Assembly: GCF_003402235.1 (NCBI RefSeq)
Contig: NZ_QEWO01000003.1
Span: forward strand, 372,001-436,000
Length of the DNA stretch: 64,000 nucleotides
Direction of reading: 5' to 3'
DNA from: Parahaliea mediterranea
GTDB lineage: Bacteria; Pseudomonadota; Gammaproteobacteria; Pseudomonadales; Halieaceae
The notes below the pieces were generated by a model. It saw nothing but the letters and a program-made list of their open reading frames with translations, was not told the origin of the DNA and did not search any database. Made by a program: the position numbers and the translations under genes. Shown piece by piece: positions 18,892 through 28,451 of this stretch. Numbering within the stretch: the stretch's first letter is position 1; each line of letters starts with the position of its first letter.

Positions 18892-20304
18892 ATGGAAACC
18901 CCAACCAAGCCATTGCCACCGCCCACCAGCAGCCTGCCGGACCCGGAAACCTGCCGCCGCGCGCGGCTGTCGCGCGACCCGCGCTTTGACGGCGAGTTCT
19001 TCCTTGGCGTGCGCTCAACGGGCATTTACTGCCGCCCCATCTGCCCGGCCAGGCTGCCAGCGGAGAAAAACGTGCGCTATTTTCGCGAGGCCAGCCAGGC
19101 CGCCGCGGCGGGCTTTCGGCCCTGCCTGCGCTGCCGGCCGGAAGCCGCCCCCGGCAGCCCGGCCTGGCGCGGCAGCGGCACCACGGTAAACCGCGCGCTG
19201 GGGCTGATCCAGGGCGGTGCGCTCAACAGCGGCACCCTGGAGCAACTGGCCAACCGGCTTGGGGTGGGCGAGCGCTACCTGCGCAAGCTCTTCCAGCGTG
19301 AGCTCGGGGTATCGCCACAGGCGGTGGCCCAGCACCGCCGGCTGCTGTTTGCCCGCCAACTGCTGGTGGAATCGGCACTGTCCATGACCGACATCGCCTT
19401 CGCCGCCGGTTTTGGCAGCGTGCGGCGCTTCAACAGCGCCATTCGCGCCAGCTACGGCGTAGCCCCCACCGCCCTGCGCCGCCGAGCCACCACCGGCGAC
19501 AGCGGCATACAACTGCACCTGCAGTACCGCGCGCCCTACGACTGGGCCGGCGTAATCGACTTTTTCGCGCGCCACGCCATTGAGGGCATCGAAACCGTCA
19601 GCCCCGAACGCTACGCGCGCCGGGCCATGCTGGAGGGCCAGCCGCTGCACTTTTCGGTGGCTCCCACGCCCGCTCAACCTGCGCTCACGCTGACGATACA
19701 CAGCCCCCAGGCCATCCCCCTGATGCCGCTGGTGGCGCGGGTGCGCCGCATGTTCGACCTGGACGCCAACCCCGCCGCCATCGGCGAGGTACTGGGGCGC
19801 GATGCAGCCCTGGGTACTTTATTGCAGCGCTTTGCGGGCGTTCGCTCGCCGGTGGTGTGGTCACCGACGGAGGCGACCGTGCGCGCCATTGTTGGCCAGC
19901 AGGTGAGCATTGGCGCGGCGCGAACGGTTTGTGCCCGCCTGGCCAGCGCCTGCGGTGCGGCGGACTTCACTGAACCCGCAGCCATTGCCGCCCTGCCGGA
20001 TACGGCCTTTGCCATGCCCACGCGGCGGCGGCAAAGCCTGCGCGCCGCCTGCCAGCTGCTGGATGACTGCCCGGAGGATGCACTGCTGCCGGCGCTTGCC
20101 GCCCTGCCCGGCATCGGCCCCTGGACGCTGGCCATGGTGGCCATGCGCGGCCTGGGTGAGCCGGATGTTTTCCCCGCCGGCGACCTCGGCCTGATCAAGG
20201 CCTGGAACGCACTGCCCAACAACGGGCGCCAACTCAAGGACGCCGCCGGCCACTGGCAGCCCTTTGGCGCCTACGCCGCCAACCTGCTCTGGAGAAGCCT
20301 GTGA
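18892..20304 (+). CDS. Ada-AlkA fusion: methylphosphotriester sensor, AraC HTH and DNA glycosylase
   Basis: The 470-aa protein joins three repair domains. Residues 18-85 form the Ada zinc domain with C47, C51, C78 and C81, spaced exactly as in E. coli Ada (4/27/3). This domain accepts methyl groups from phosphotriesters and acts as a sensor. Residues about 95-190 hold the AraC helix-turn-helix (LEQLANRLGVGERYLRKLFQ). The rest is AlkA, with GIGPWTLAMVAMRG and catalytic Asp in FPAGDLGL. It therefore both regulates and excises alkylated bases. ATG 18892 is preferred over GTG 18859. Its stop overlaps the MGMT start. Confidence 0.93.
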   Translation: METPTKPLPPPTSSLPDPETCRRARLSRDPRFDGEFFLGVRSTGIYCRPICPARLPAEKNVRYFREASQAAAAGFRPCLRCRPEAAPGSPAWRGSGTTVNRALGLIQGGALNSGTLEQLANRLGVGERYLRKLFQRELGVSPQAVAQHRRLLFARQLLVESALSMTDIAFAAGFGSVRRFNSAIRASYGVAPTALRRRATTGDSGIQLHLQYRAPYDWAGVIDFFARHAIEGIETVSPERYARRAMLEGQPLHFSVAPTPAQPALTLTIHSPQAIPLMPLVARVRRMFDLDANPAAIGEVLGRDAALGTLLQRFAGVRSPVVWSPTEATVRAIVGQQVSIGAARTVCARLASACGAADFTEPAAIAALPDTAFAMPTRRRQSLRAACQLLDDCPEDALLPALAALPGIGPWTLAMVAMRGLGEPDVFPAGDLGLIKAWNALPNNGRQLKDAAGHWQPFGAYAANLLWRSL

Positions 20305-20780
20305 ATACCCTGACCATCGACAGCCCGATTGGCCCCCTGCAGCTTGAGGCCAGCAACCAGGGCCTGGCCGCCATTCGCTTTGCCGGCACCCATCACCCCC
20401 CCATAGGCAACGCCGCCGACCCGCTGCTGCAACAGGCGGCGCGGGAACTTGCGGAGTACTTTGCCGGCACGCGGCGCCGCTTTGGCCTGGCGCTGGCACC
20501 CCGGGGAACGCCCTTCCAACAGCAGGTGTGGCGGGCACTGGAGGACATCCCCTACGGGGCGGTGTGCAGTTACCGGGATATCGCCCGCTCAGTGGGGCGC
20601 GAGAAGGCCGTGCGCGCAGTGGGTGCGGCCAATGGCCGCAATCCCCTGCCGATTGTTGTGCCCTGCCACCGGGTGATCGGCAGCAACGGCCAGCTCACCG
20701 GTTACGCCGGCGGGCTGGCCATCAAGCAGCAATTGCTGGCCCTGGAAGGGTTCAGCCAGCACTCTCTGCAATGGTCCTGA
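20301..20780 (+). CDS. ogt: Methylated-DNA--[protein]-cysteine S-methyltransferase
   Basis: The 159-aa suicide repair protein moves the methyl group of O6-methylguanine to the Cys of PCHRVIGSNG near residue 120. GTPFQQQVWRALEDIPYGAV and ARSVGREKAVRAVGAANGRN form the DNA-binding helix region. It starts with GTG at 20301, overlapping the Ada-AlkA stop (GTGA), so the two are coupled. Together they supply all activities of the E. coli ada-alkA system. The 3' end overlaps the convergent MBL gene by 29 bp. Confidence 0.95.
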   Translation: MNTLTIDSPIGPLQLEASNQGLAAIRFAGTHHPPIGNAADPLLQQAARELAEYFAGTRRRFGLALAPRGTPFQQQVWRALEDIPYGAVCSYRDIARSVGREKAVRAVGAANGRNPLPIVVPCHRVIGSNGQLTGYAGGLAIKQQLLALEGFSQHSLQWS

Positions 20781-21651
20781 TCCAGCGCGCCTCGTCGATA
20801 AAGCCGGCGCCCCAGCTTTCCCACTTCTGGCCCAGGCCCTGGGTGATGATCTCTTCCACGTCGGCGCCCTCTTCCAGGCGCTCGCTGACGATGCCAATGG
20901 TGGCTTCGAGCATGTCGGCATAGCGTTGCAGGTCGGCCTTTTTGGCCAGGCTGCCGTGGCCGGGCACAATCACCGTCTTGCCATCAACGCGCTCAAGTAC
21001 CGCCTGTACATTGGCCAGGTAGCCCTGCACGCTGCCGCCGGAGCCGAGGTCCACAAAGGGGAAGCGATCCTTGAAGAAGTGATCGCCCATGTGCACCACG
21101 TTCTGCTCGGCAAAGTACACCACCGAGTCGCCATCGGTGTGGCCTCGGGGATAGTGCTGGGCCTCGATGGTGGAACCGTTAAAGCGCAGGGCCACGGCGT
21201 CGGCGTAGGTGACCACCGGCAGCGCCGGGCGCGGGCTGGGTTCCATCACCCTATCCATGGCTTTCATTTCCTGGCGGGTGGACATGCGCGCATACACGTT
21301 GTCGTGGGCCACAATCACCGCACCGCGCTCGCCCCAGTAGGCATTGCCGCCGGTGTGGTCGAAGTGCCAGTGGGTGTTGAGCACAAAGCGCGGCGTACCC
21401 TTGCCGCCGCCGGCCAGCCCGTCCAGCACCCCGGCATAGGCGGGGGCGTAGTTGGTGTAGTCATCGTCGATGATCAGCACCCCGTCCTCCCCCACCGAGG
21501 CAATGACATTGCCGCCCTGGCCCTGTAGCAGGTGCAGCGGCGCCGGCAGGGCGCTGATGGCCACCTTCAGTTCGTCTTCGGCTTGCTGGGCCGCCAGCGG
21601 CAGGCTGGTGGCCAGGCTGGCGCACAACAGCAGTGAATGAAGTGGTCGCAT
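20752..21651 (-). CDS. Secreted MBL-fold metallohydrolase
   Basis: The 299-aa protein has a cleavable signal peptide (MRPLHSLLLCASLATSLPLAAQ). The zinc motif is THWHFDHTGG, with further ligands in HYPRGHTDGDSVVYF and VPGHGSLAKK. It resembles the periplasmic MBL proteins near SoxH and quinoprotein relay systems, but the substrate cannot be named. It is convergent with ogt, and cysQ and the YdcH-type gene lie upstream on the same strand. Confidence 0.88.
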   Translation of the reverse strand: MRPLHSLLLCASLATSLPLAAQQAEDELKVAISALPAPLHLLQGQGGNVIASVGEDGVLIIDDDYTNYAPAYAGVLDGLAGGGKGTPRFVLNTHWHFDHTGGNAYWGERGAVIVAHDNVYARMSTRQEMKAMDRVMEPSPRPALPVVTYADAVALRFNGSTIEAQHYPRGHTDGDSVVYFAEQNVVHMGDHFFKDRFPFVDLGSGGSVQGYLANVQAVLERVDGKTVIVPGHGSLAKKADLQRYADMLEATIGIVSERLEEGADVEEIITQGLGQKWESWGAGFIDEARWIRTIAESAG

Positions 21652-21718
21652 GGTGGTTCCCCTCTGGATGAGTTGGCGCCCCGGCTGGGCCGCCCCGCAG
21701 CGCCGCTCGGGCGCTGCG

Positions 21719-21967
21719 TCAGGCGTTCAGGTCGGGGATCAGTTCGTCTTTCAGGCGCTCGATGGCGTCTTTCAGGCGCAGTTTTTCTTTTTTCAGGCGC
21801 TGCAGAAGAATCTGGTTCTGGAAGGGAAATTTGTACATCTCGTCAATGCGTAGATCGAGCGCCCGGTGACGGGCCACCAGGTCCTGCAGCCGCATGGCGG
21901 GGGTAATTACCTCGTTGGCAGCTTCCCCGCGGCCACCTTCACCTTCCGGGGGCTCTCTCATATTCAT
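21719..21967 (-). CDS. YdcH-type DUF465 small protein
   Basis: The 82-aa basic coiled-coil protein has a C-terminal half that fits DUF465/YdcH: LVARHRALDLRIDEM followed by LKKEKLRLKDAIERLKDEL. Its function is unknown. The N-terminal 30 residues (REPPEGEGGRGEAANEV) form an extension. ATG 21967 is chosen over the next ATG because GGAG lies 7 bases upstream. Confidence 0.8.
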   Translation of the reverse strand: MNMREPPEGEGGRGEAANEVITPAMRLQDLVARHRALDLRIDEMYKFPFQNQILLQRLKKEKLRLKDAIERLKDELIPDLNA

Positions 21968-22107
21968 TGCACCGCTCCACAACCAGACCTCTCGGGACAG
22001 TCGCTCACTCTATACCCACTTCGATTGCACTGACAAGCAAGGGCCTGTTTCAAAGCGCTGTCGCAAGGGCCTGTCGCAACCGCCAAGCGTCTTCGCCCTA
22101 ACACGCC

Positions 22108-22953
22108 CTACTCCGACAGCGCCGCCTGGTAGCGCTGCCACAGGGTGTGCTGCGGCGCGCCAATGGCCAAAAAAGGCGCGCTCAGCAGGGTGTCGCGGCG
22201 GTTGTATTGCAGGGGTTCGCCGTCCAGCCCGAGCACCGCGCCACCGGCGCCCTCCACCAGGGCCTGCCCGGCGGCCACGTCCCATTCGCAGCAGGGAGAA
22301 TAGCGGGGATAGAAGTCGCCCTCGCCCTCCGCCAGGTGACAGAACTTGAGCGCGCTGCCGCTGTTGTGGCGCTCCAGCGGCCCCCAGGCCTGTTCCAGCC
22401 AGGCCAGGGCATTGCGCAGGCGCTCGCCACGGTGGCGGCGGCTGGCCAGCACGGCCAGCGGCTGCCCCTGGCGCAGGGCGCGGGTGTGGATGGGCTCGCC
22501 CTGCCAGCGGCCGTCACCGGCCAGCCCGTAGCGCCAGGCGCCGGTGCGCGGAATGCCCACGTAGGCCAGCTGCGCCAGCGGCTGGTAGAGCACTCCCAGC
22601 ACCGGGCGGTGCTGGTCGATCAGGGCAACATTAACGGTGAACTCGCCAGTGCCAGCCACAAATTCCTTGGTGCCATCCAGTGGGTCCACCAGCCAGAAGC
22701 GTGGCCAATCGTGGCGCCGGGCCTTGGTTTCGGGGGAGGACTCCTCCGACAGCACCGGCAGGCCACCGGCCAGCGCCTGGAGCCCTTCACGCAGAATGAC
22801 ATGAGAATCCAGGTCGGCCCGGGTCAGGGGGGAGTCGTCCTGCTTGGACTCCACCGCCACATCCCCCGGCGCGTGATAGTGGCGGCAAATGGCCTGCCCC
22901 GCCCGGTGACAGAGCGCCAGCAGGGGGGGGATGAGATCGTGCAGGTCGGTCAC
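22108..22953 (-). CDS. cysQ: 3'(2'),5'-bisphosphate nucleotidase CysQ
   Basis: CysQ is an inositol monophosphatase-fold enzyme that removes the 3'-phosphate from PAP made in sulfate assimilation and other sulfotransfer. It has 281 aa. Metal ligands are seen in VLSEESSPE, WLVDPLDGTKEFVAG and CEWDVAAGQALVEGAGG. It starts with GTG at 22953 behind AGGAG. It is divergent from yrfG, the arrangement often seen in Pseudomonas. Confidence 0.95.
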   Translation of the reverse strand: MTDLHDLIPPLLALCHRAGQAICRHYHAPGDVAVESKQDDSPLTRADLDSHVILREGLQALAGGLPVLSEESSPETKARRHDWPRFWLVDPLDGTKEFVAGTGEFTVNVALIDQHRPVLGVLYQPLAQLAYVGIPRTGAWRYGLAGDGRWQGEPIHTRALRQGQPLAVLASRRHRGERLRNALAWLEQAWGPLERHNSGSALKFCHLAEGEGDFYPRYSPCCEWDVAAGQALVEGAGGAVLGLDGEPLQYNRRDTLLSAPFLAIGAPQHTLWQRYQAALSE

Positions 22954-23171
22954 GGCGGCTCCTGAAGGGCAATGGCGCCACTATACCATTGATGCCATCG
23001 ATGCCCTTGATACCCTTGAAAACCTGCCCCCAACACGACAGCCCCCACACGACGGAATACCCGCAGCACCGCCCAAGCCAGCGCCGCCGCTGCAGTACGC
23101 GGCCTGCGTTCAGGGCTAAAAATCGGCATAATACGCAGCCCCTGCCACCACAGACGCAAGCGGATTTCACC

Positions 23172-23840
23172 ATGATCGACTGGGACAGCATCGACACCGT
23201 ACTGCTGGATATGGACGGCACCCTGCTGGACCTGCACTTCGACAACTTCTTCTGGACCGAGCACATCCCGCGGGAGTATGCCCGGCGCAACAACCTGCCG
23301 GAGCAGGAAGCCAGCGACGCCCTGATGGCGCGCATCAGCCAGAACCGCGGCACGCTGGAGTGGTATTGCGTGGACTACTGGAGCGAGCAGTTGGACCTGG
23401 ATATTCCCGCCCTCAAGCGCGAGCTGAAGCACATGGTGCGCCTGCGCCCCCATGTGCCGGAATTTCTCGACGCCCTGCGCGCCGGCGCCCGGGAGGTGCT
23501 GCTGGTCACCAACGCCCACCGCAAAACCCTGGATATCAAAATGGAACAGGTGGACATCACCCCCTGGTTCCACCGCATTGTGGTGTCGCACGAACTGGCC
23601 GCGGCCAAGGAAGAGCAGGCCTTCTGGCACGCCCTGCAGCAGCACCACCCCTTCAACCCGGCGCGCACCCTGCTGATCGACGACACCGAAACGGTGCTGG
23701 AGGCCGCCCAGACCTATGGCATTGCCCACCTGCTGACCCTGCTGCAGCCCGACAGCCAGCGCCAGAAGCGCATCGACACCCGCTTCCCCGGCATTCACCA
23801 CTTTGATGAAATCATGCCCGGCGCGGTGCGCTCGCCATGA
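23172..23840 (+). CDS. yrfG: GMP/IMP nucleotidase, HAD family
   Basis: The 222-aa HAD phosphatase has motif I LLDMDGTLLDLHFDNFFW, motif II LVTNAHRKTLD and motif III TLLIDDTETVLEAA. The DxDNFFW-type cap and HMVRLRPHVPEFLDAL match YrfG, which dephosphorylates purine nucleoside monophosphates. The ATG at 23172 lies in a short leader with TAATAC upstream. Its stop overlaps the hslR start (ATGA). Confidence 0.92.
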   Translation: MIDWDSIDTVLLDMDGTLLDLHFDNFFWTEHIPREYARRNNLPEQEASDALMARISQNRGTLEWYCVDYWSEQLDLDIPALKRELKHMVRLRPHVPEFLDALRAGAREVLLVTNAHRKTLDIKMEQVDITPWFHRIVVSHELAAAKEEQAFWHALQQHHPFNPARTLLIDDTETVLEAAQTYGIAHLLTLLQPDSQRQKRIDTRFPGIHHFDEIMPGAVRSP

Positions 23841-24235
23841 GTGAGATGCCCGCAAAAGTGCGCGTGGACAAATGGCTGTGGGCGGCGCGTTTTTTTAAAA
23901 CCCGCAGCCTGGCCAAGGCCGCCATCGAAGGCGGTAAAGTCCAGCTGGACGGTAACCGGATCAAAGTCTCGCGGGAGATCAACGTGGGCGACCGGCTGCA
24001 GATTCGCCAGGGCTGGGATGTGAAAGACGTGGAGGTGATCGCCCTGTCCGACCAGCGCCGCGGTGCGCCAGAGGCGCAGCAGCTGTACCGCGAAACCGAC
24101 GATTCCGTGGCCCGCCGCGAAGCCGAGGCCGCCGCCCGCAAAGCCGCCGGCGGCATGATCGACCGCCCGGCGCAGCGCCCCACCAAAAAACAGCGCCGGC
24201 AGATCCACCGCTTTCGAGACCTGATGGACGACTAA
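23837..24235 (+). CDS. hslR: Ribosome-associated heat shock protein Hsp15
   Basis: The 132-aa S4-domain protein binds free 50S subunits carrying nascent chains and helps recycle them. The S4 domain covers VRVDKWLWAARFFKTRSLAK to NVGDRLQIRQG. The C-terminus is basic (RPTKKQRRQIHRFRDLMDD). It is translationally coupled to yrfG, the same pair as in E. coli. Confidence 0.95.
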   Translation: MSEMPAKVRVDKWLWAARFFKTRSLAKAAIEGGKVQLDGNRIKVSREINVGDRLQIRQGWDVKDVEVIALSDQRRGAPEAQQLYRETDDSVARREAEAAARKAAGGMIDRPAQRPTKKQRRQIHRFRDLMDD

Positions 24236-24250
24236 ACCCGGCCTTGCCGC

Positions 24251-25456
24251 CTACACCGCCGCAAAGGCAATGGCATTGCGCCCGGCATCCTTGGCCTGGT
24301 ACAGCGTCTGGTCCGCCAGCTTGATCAGGTCCGCCGGCTCCAGGCTGGCGCCGGGGCGCACCGCCACCACCCCTTGGCTCACCGTAATGTAGGGCGACAC
24401 CGCGGATTGGCCGTGGTGGATACACTCGGCCAGCACCAACTCCTTCAAACGCTCCGCCGTGCGCTGGGCCGAGTGCTCGCCGGCGCCGGGCAAAATCAGC
24501 AAAAACTCCTCGCCCCCGTAGCGGGTAACCACCTCGCCGGCGCGGGCCGTGGCCCGCTGCATCAGATCCGCCAGGCGCTGCAGCACCACATCCCCGGCGG
24601 GGTGGCCGTAGGTGTCGTTGTAGTGCTTGAAGTAATCCACATCCAGCAGGATCACCGACAGCTCGCCGCCGCTGCGCCGGGCACGGTTGATTTCATCCCG
24701 CAGCACCTGGTTCACCACCCGGCGATTGCCAAGGCCGGTGAGCTCGTCGACGTTGGCGAGGTCTGTCAGCTGGCGGCGCGCATCGCGCAGTTGGCGATTG
24801 CGCTCGCGCAGGGAGCGGGTCAAATCCCCCAGCTCCCGCGCCATGGTTTCGCGCTCCCAGTTCAGCGCGATCATATTGCGAAACGACAGATAGACCCGGT
24901 TGCTCACCACCAGCAGCACCGCGCACACCGCCAGCGTAAACAGACCGATCAACAGATTGTTGCCCTGCGTCCAGTAGTGCGCCAGGCACCACCAGGCAAT
25001 GGGCCAGAGCGAGGTGAACAGGTGGGCAATAAAGTATTCGCGCAGCGCCAGGGTGACCCCCATGGACAGGGTGATCACCATGAAAATCAGCAGCAGGAAC
25101 ACCAGCTGTATGGGCTCTGGCACCAGAAACGTGGAGGCAATATAGGCCGATGACCACACCGCCCCGGTAATGGCCGCACCCACCAGCAACTGCCAGTAGG
25201 TGCGCCGGGGCCGCTCCTCGTAGCGCCGCTCCATCAGCGCATTGCTCATGAACAGTGAGCGCGCCAGCAGCATGATCAGCATCCCGCAGGCCCACACCAG
25301 CAGCCAGCTCACCGCCACAAACTGCCAGAACAGCACCAGGGTCGCCAGCACCCCCAGCATATTGGCGGTGATGGTGGCGATGCGGCCGCTGTGCATGAGC
25401 ATCTCCAACTGGGCGGAGAACAGCTCGTCGGCCGGTATGCTGCGCTGATAGATCAT
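24251..25456 (-). CDS. Membrane-bound diguanylate cyclase (GGDEF)
   Basis: The 401-aa protein has about six N-terminal membrane helices (residues 28-185), a coiled linker near 195-235 (LGDLTRSLRERNRQLRDARR) and a C-terminal GGDEF domain. The active motif is RYGGEEF, and DELTGLGNRR and DVDYFKHYNDTYGHPAGD are intact, so c-di-GMP synthesis is likely. The inhibitory RxxD site reads RAGE, so product inhibition may be weak. The integral sensor is not a named type that I can identify. Confidence 0.92.
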   Translation of the reverse strand: MIYQRSIPADELFSAQLEMLMHSGRIATITANMLGVLATLVLFWQFVAVSWLLVWACGMLIMLLARSLFMSNALMERRYEERPRRTYWQLLVGAAITGAVWSSAYIASTFLVPEPIQLVFLLLIFMVITLSMGVTLALREYFIAHLFTSLWPIAWWCLAHYWTQGNNLLIGLFTLAVCAVLLVVSNRVYLSFRNMIALNWERETMARELGDLTRSLRERNRQLRDARRQLTDLANVDELTGLGNRRVVNQVLRDEINRARRSGGELSVILLDVDYFKHYNDTYGHPAGDVVLQRLADLMQRATARAGEVVTRYGGEEFLLILPGAGEHSAQRTAERLKELVLAECIHHGQSAVSPYITVSQGVVAVRPGASLEPADLIKLADQTLYQAKDAGRNAIAFAAV

Positions 25457-25597
25457 GGCCGCATGCTACAACGTGGCCACCCGCCGCCTTTAGCTGCACA
25501 GCGCAAAGCTGAGAACCGGGTCACAGGGGCCCCCTTGCGCCAATTGCCTGGCCTGTGGATTTCCGACACACTTCAAAAAAAACGCTGGGGCCGGGGC

Positions 25598-26326
25598 ATG
25601 TACGCCTGGAAAACAATTCGCGCATTTTGCGTGATCCTGCTGCTATTGCCGCTGATCCACCTGGCCATTCTGGTGGGCCAGGAAAGTATAGCCACCCTTG
25701 ATGATTCGCCACTGGCCTGGCAGCACGAAGTGGATCGCTACATCCAGCTGGATGAGCGCACCGCCCTGCCCGCCAACCCCGTGGTGGTGATTGGTGGGCG
25801 CCGGGCGTCCCTGTGGCCGCAGCTGGAGGCCACCGTAAGCCCCATGCCGCTGCTGATCCGCACCCTTGGCAACGCCACCGTCAACGACTTCATTCACTAC
25901 CACGAGCGGCTGGTGAGCTTTTACCGCCCCGCCGCCGTAGTGCTGGTGCCCGGCCCCAGCGAATTCCACCTGCGGGCCAACCACAGCGCCGACAAGCTGA
26001 CAGCGGCCATCCAGCACCTGGTAGCCCTGGACAGCCGCGTGAGCAGCCAGCGCCGCTTTTACGTTTTAGCGCCCATCCGCAGCCCCCTGCACAGCGCCGA
26101 CTGGCCCACCATCGACGCCGTGATCACCGCGCTTGCCGACTGGAGCGTGGATCACCCGGCCTTTGAGCTGATCGACCCCAACCCCCTGCTGGCCAATGCC
26201 AGCGGCACGCCGGATTCCCGCTACTTTCGCTCTGGCGGCGTGCACCTGAACGCGGCCGGCTACCTGCGCCTGGATTTACTGCTGCAGCAGGCCCTGCGCG
26301 AAGATTTCCCCACCAAATTCCACTAG
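25598..26326 (+). CDS. Membrane-anchored SGNH-hydrolase-like protein
   Basis: The 242-aa protein has one N-terminal membrane helix (IRAFCVILLLLPLIHLAILV). The body ends with RYFRSGGVHLNAAGYLRLDL, which resembles the catalytic DxxH block of SGNH hydrolases, but the usual Asp is Gly and the N-terminal GDS block is not evident (VVVIGGRRASLWPQL). It may therefore be an inactive or diverged acyl-esterase fold. It sits just before dxs and the glycan cluster. Confidence 0.6.
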   Translation: MYAWKTIRAFCVILLLLPLIHLAILVGQESIATLDDSPLAWQHEVDRYIQLDERTALPANPVVVIGGRRASLWPQLEATVSPMPLLIRTLGNATVNDFIHYHERLVSFYRPAAVVLVPGPSEFHLRANHSADKLTAAIQHLVALDSRVSSQRRFYVLAPIRSPLHSADWPTIDAVITALADWSVDHPAFELIDPNPLLANASGTPDSRYFRSGGVHLNAAGYLRLDLLLQQALREDFPTKFH

Positions 26327-26403
26327 CGCGGGCCGGCTCCGGGCGGTGAATATTGCCCGCCACCGGCCATTCATTCAGCCCGGAAATGCGCTAGAATCGC
26401 CGC

Positions 26404-28338
26404 ATGTTGCAGGACATCCCCCTTATCCGCCCCACCACCCCCTTGCTGGACGCCATCGACCAGGGCCGCCACCTGCGCGCCCTCAGCGAAACCCAGCTGG
26501 AAGCACTGGCGGAAGAGCTGCGCGCCTTCCTGCTGTACACCGTGGGCCAAACCGGCGGCCACTTTGGCGCGGGGCTTGGCGTGGTGGAGCTCACCATCGC
26601 CCTGCACCATGTCTTCAACACCCCGGATGACCGCATCGTGTGGGACGTGGGCCACCAGACCTACCCCCATAAAATCCTCACCGGGCGCATGCAGCAAATG
26701 CACACCATGCGCCAAGCCGGCGGGCTGGCGGGCTTTCCCAAGCGCAGCGAGAGCCCCTACGACACCTTTGGCGTGGGCCACTCCTCCACCAGCATCTCCG
26801 CCGCCATGGGCATGGCCCTGGCCGCGCGCCAGCAGGGCATCGATCGCAAAGTCATCGCCGTGATCGGCGACGGCGCCATCACCGGCGGCATGGCCATCGA
26901 AGCCCTGGCCCACGGCGGCCACGAACGGCCCAACATGCTGGTGATCCTGAACGACAACCAGATGTCCATCGGCTACAACCGGGGCGGCCTGGCCACCTAC
27001 TTCGCCAAAATCTGGGCCAGCAAAACCTACATCGCCCTGCGCGAAGGCTCCAAGCGCGTGCTGGAGAAAATCCGCCCCGCCTGGGAGCTGGCCAAGCGCA
27101 CCGAAGAACACATGAAAGGCATGGTGGCCCCGGGCACCCTGTTTGAAGAACTGGGCTGGCACTACATTGGCCCCCTCGACGGCCACGACCTGCCCGGGCT
27201 GATCCAGACCCTGGAAAACATGAAAGACCTGGAAGGCCCCCAGTTCCTGCACATCCGCACCATGAAGGGCAAAGGCTTTGCCCCCGCCGAGCGCGACCCG
27301 GTGGGCTACCACGCCATCAACAAAATCGAGGCCAAGCCCAAAGGGCCGCAACCTGCCCTGCCCGAACCCAGCGCCCCCAAAAAAATCAAATACCAGGACG
27401 TCTTTGGCCGCTGGCTGTGCGACATGGCCGAGCGCGAGCCGCGCCTGGTGGGCATCACCCCGGCCATGTGCGAAGGCAGCGGCATGGTGGACTTCGCCAA
27501 GCGCTACCCACAGCGCTACTTTGACGTGGCCATTGCCGAACAGCACGCCGTGACCCTGGCCGCCGGCATGGCCTGCGACGGCCTGAAGCCCGTGGTGGCC
27601 ATCTACTCCACCTTCCTGCAGCGCGGCTACGACCAGCTCATTCACGACGTAGCCCTGCAGAACCTGGACGTCACCTTCGCCATCGACCGCGCCGGCCTGG
27701 TAGGCCAGGACGGCCCCACCCACCACGGCGCCTTCGACCTCAGCTACCTGCGCTGCATTCCCAACATAGTGATTGGCGCGCCCTCCGACGAAAACGAATG
27801 CCGCCAGATGCTGACCGCCGCCTACCAGCACCCGGGGCCAAGCGCCGTGCGCTACCCCCGCGGCACCGGGCCCGGCGCGCTGGTGATAGAGGCCATGGAA
27901 GGCATGCCCATTGGCAAAGCCCATACCGTGCGCGAAGGCGAACGCGTGGCCATCCTCAACTTTGGCGCACTGCTGCCCGAGGCCATCAAAGCCGCCGAAG
28001 CACTGAACGCCACCGTCGTCGACATGCGCTGGGTAAAACCCCTGGACGAAGACCTGCTGCTGCAACTGGCCGCCACCTGTGAACTCATCATCACCCTGGA
28101 AGACAACGCCATCGCCGGCGGCGCCGGATCGGCCGTTACAGAATGCCTGATGCAGGCCGACTTCCGCGGAACCATCAGAACACTCGGCCTTGGCGATGAA
28201 TTCCACGAACACGGCGGGCAAGACCAGCAGCGCGCCGCCTGCGGCATGACCGCCGACAACATCCTGCGCATCGTCAACGCCACCCGCTCAGCGCCGCTGT
28301 TCACAGTGGATGATGCGGTGAAGACACTGCTGAAATAA
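26404..28338 (+). CDS. dxs: 1-deoxy-D-xylulose-5-phosphate synthase
   Basis: DXS condenses pyruvate and glyceraldehyde 3-phosphate, the entry to the MEP isoprenoid pathway and to thiamine and pyridoxal synthesis. It has 644 aa, slightly long. The TPP motif is [14 protein letters not shown] with [11 protein letters not shown]; other conserved parts are [33 protein letters not shown] and [15 protein letters not shown]. In most relatives it follows xseB-ispA; here those two genes lie 9.9 kb downstream, after the glycan cluster. Confidence 0.97.
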   Translation: MLQDIPLIRPTTPLLDAIDQGRHLRALSETQLEALAEELRAFLLYTVGQTGGHFGAGLGVVELTIALHHVFNTPDDRIVWDVGHQTYPHKILTGRMQQMHTMRQAGGLAGFPKRSESPYDTFGVGHSSTSISAAMGMALAARQQGIDRKVIAVIGDGAITGGMAIEALAHGGHERPNMLVILNDNQMSIGYNRGGLATYFAKIWASKTYIALREGSKRVLEKIRPAWELAKRTEEHMKGMVAPGTLFEELGWHYIGPLDGHDLPGLIQTLENMKDLEGPQFLHIRTMKGKGFAPAERDPVGYHAINKIEAKPKGPQPALPEPSAPKKIKYQDVFGRWLCDMAEREPRLVGITPAMCEGSGMVDFAKRYPQRYFDVAIAEQHAVTLAAGMACDGLKPVVAIYSTFLQRGYDQLIHDVALQNLDVTFAIDRAGLVGQDGPTHHGAFDLSYLRCIPNIVIGAPSDENECRQMLTAAYQHPGPSAVRYPRGTGPGALVIEAMEGMPIGKAHTVREGERVAILNFGALLPEAIKAAEALNATVVDMRWVKPLDEDLLLQLAATCELIITLEDNAIAGGAGSAVTECLMQADFRGTIRTLGLGDEFHEHGGQDQQRAACGMTADNILRIVNATRSAPLFTVDDAVKTLLK

Positions 28339-28451
28339 GCGCCACCCGGTGACCCGCGCCTTTTTCGACTTTGGTAGCGCTATTGGTGTGGCAGCCGTGT
28401 TAGGGTTTGGTGGTATCCAACCCCCAGCCAATAAGGCGTAGTCCAGCCCCC

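Noticed and set aside
22986-23021. Four 9-bp repeats (CCATTGATG-like) between cysQ and yrfG
   Set aside because: Short and degenerate; could be chance, with no link to a promoter or start.
26371-28221. Minus-strand open frame opposite dxs
   Set aside because: dxs has all family motifs; the reverse frame is His/Val/Gly rich with no motif.
28339-28451. Terminator between dxs and the first glycosyltransferase
   Set aside because: No stem followed by a T run is present, so read-through from dxs into the cluster remains possible.
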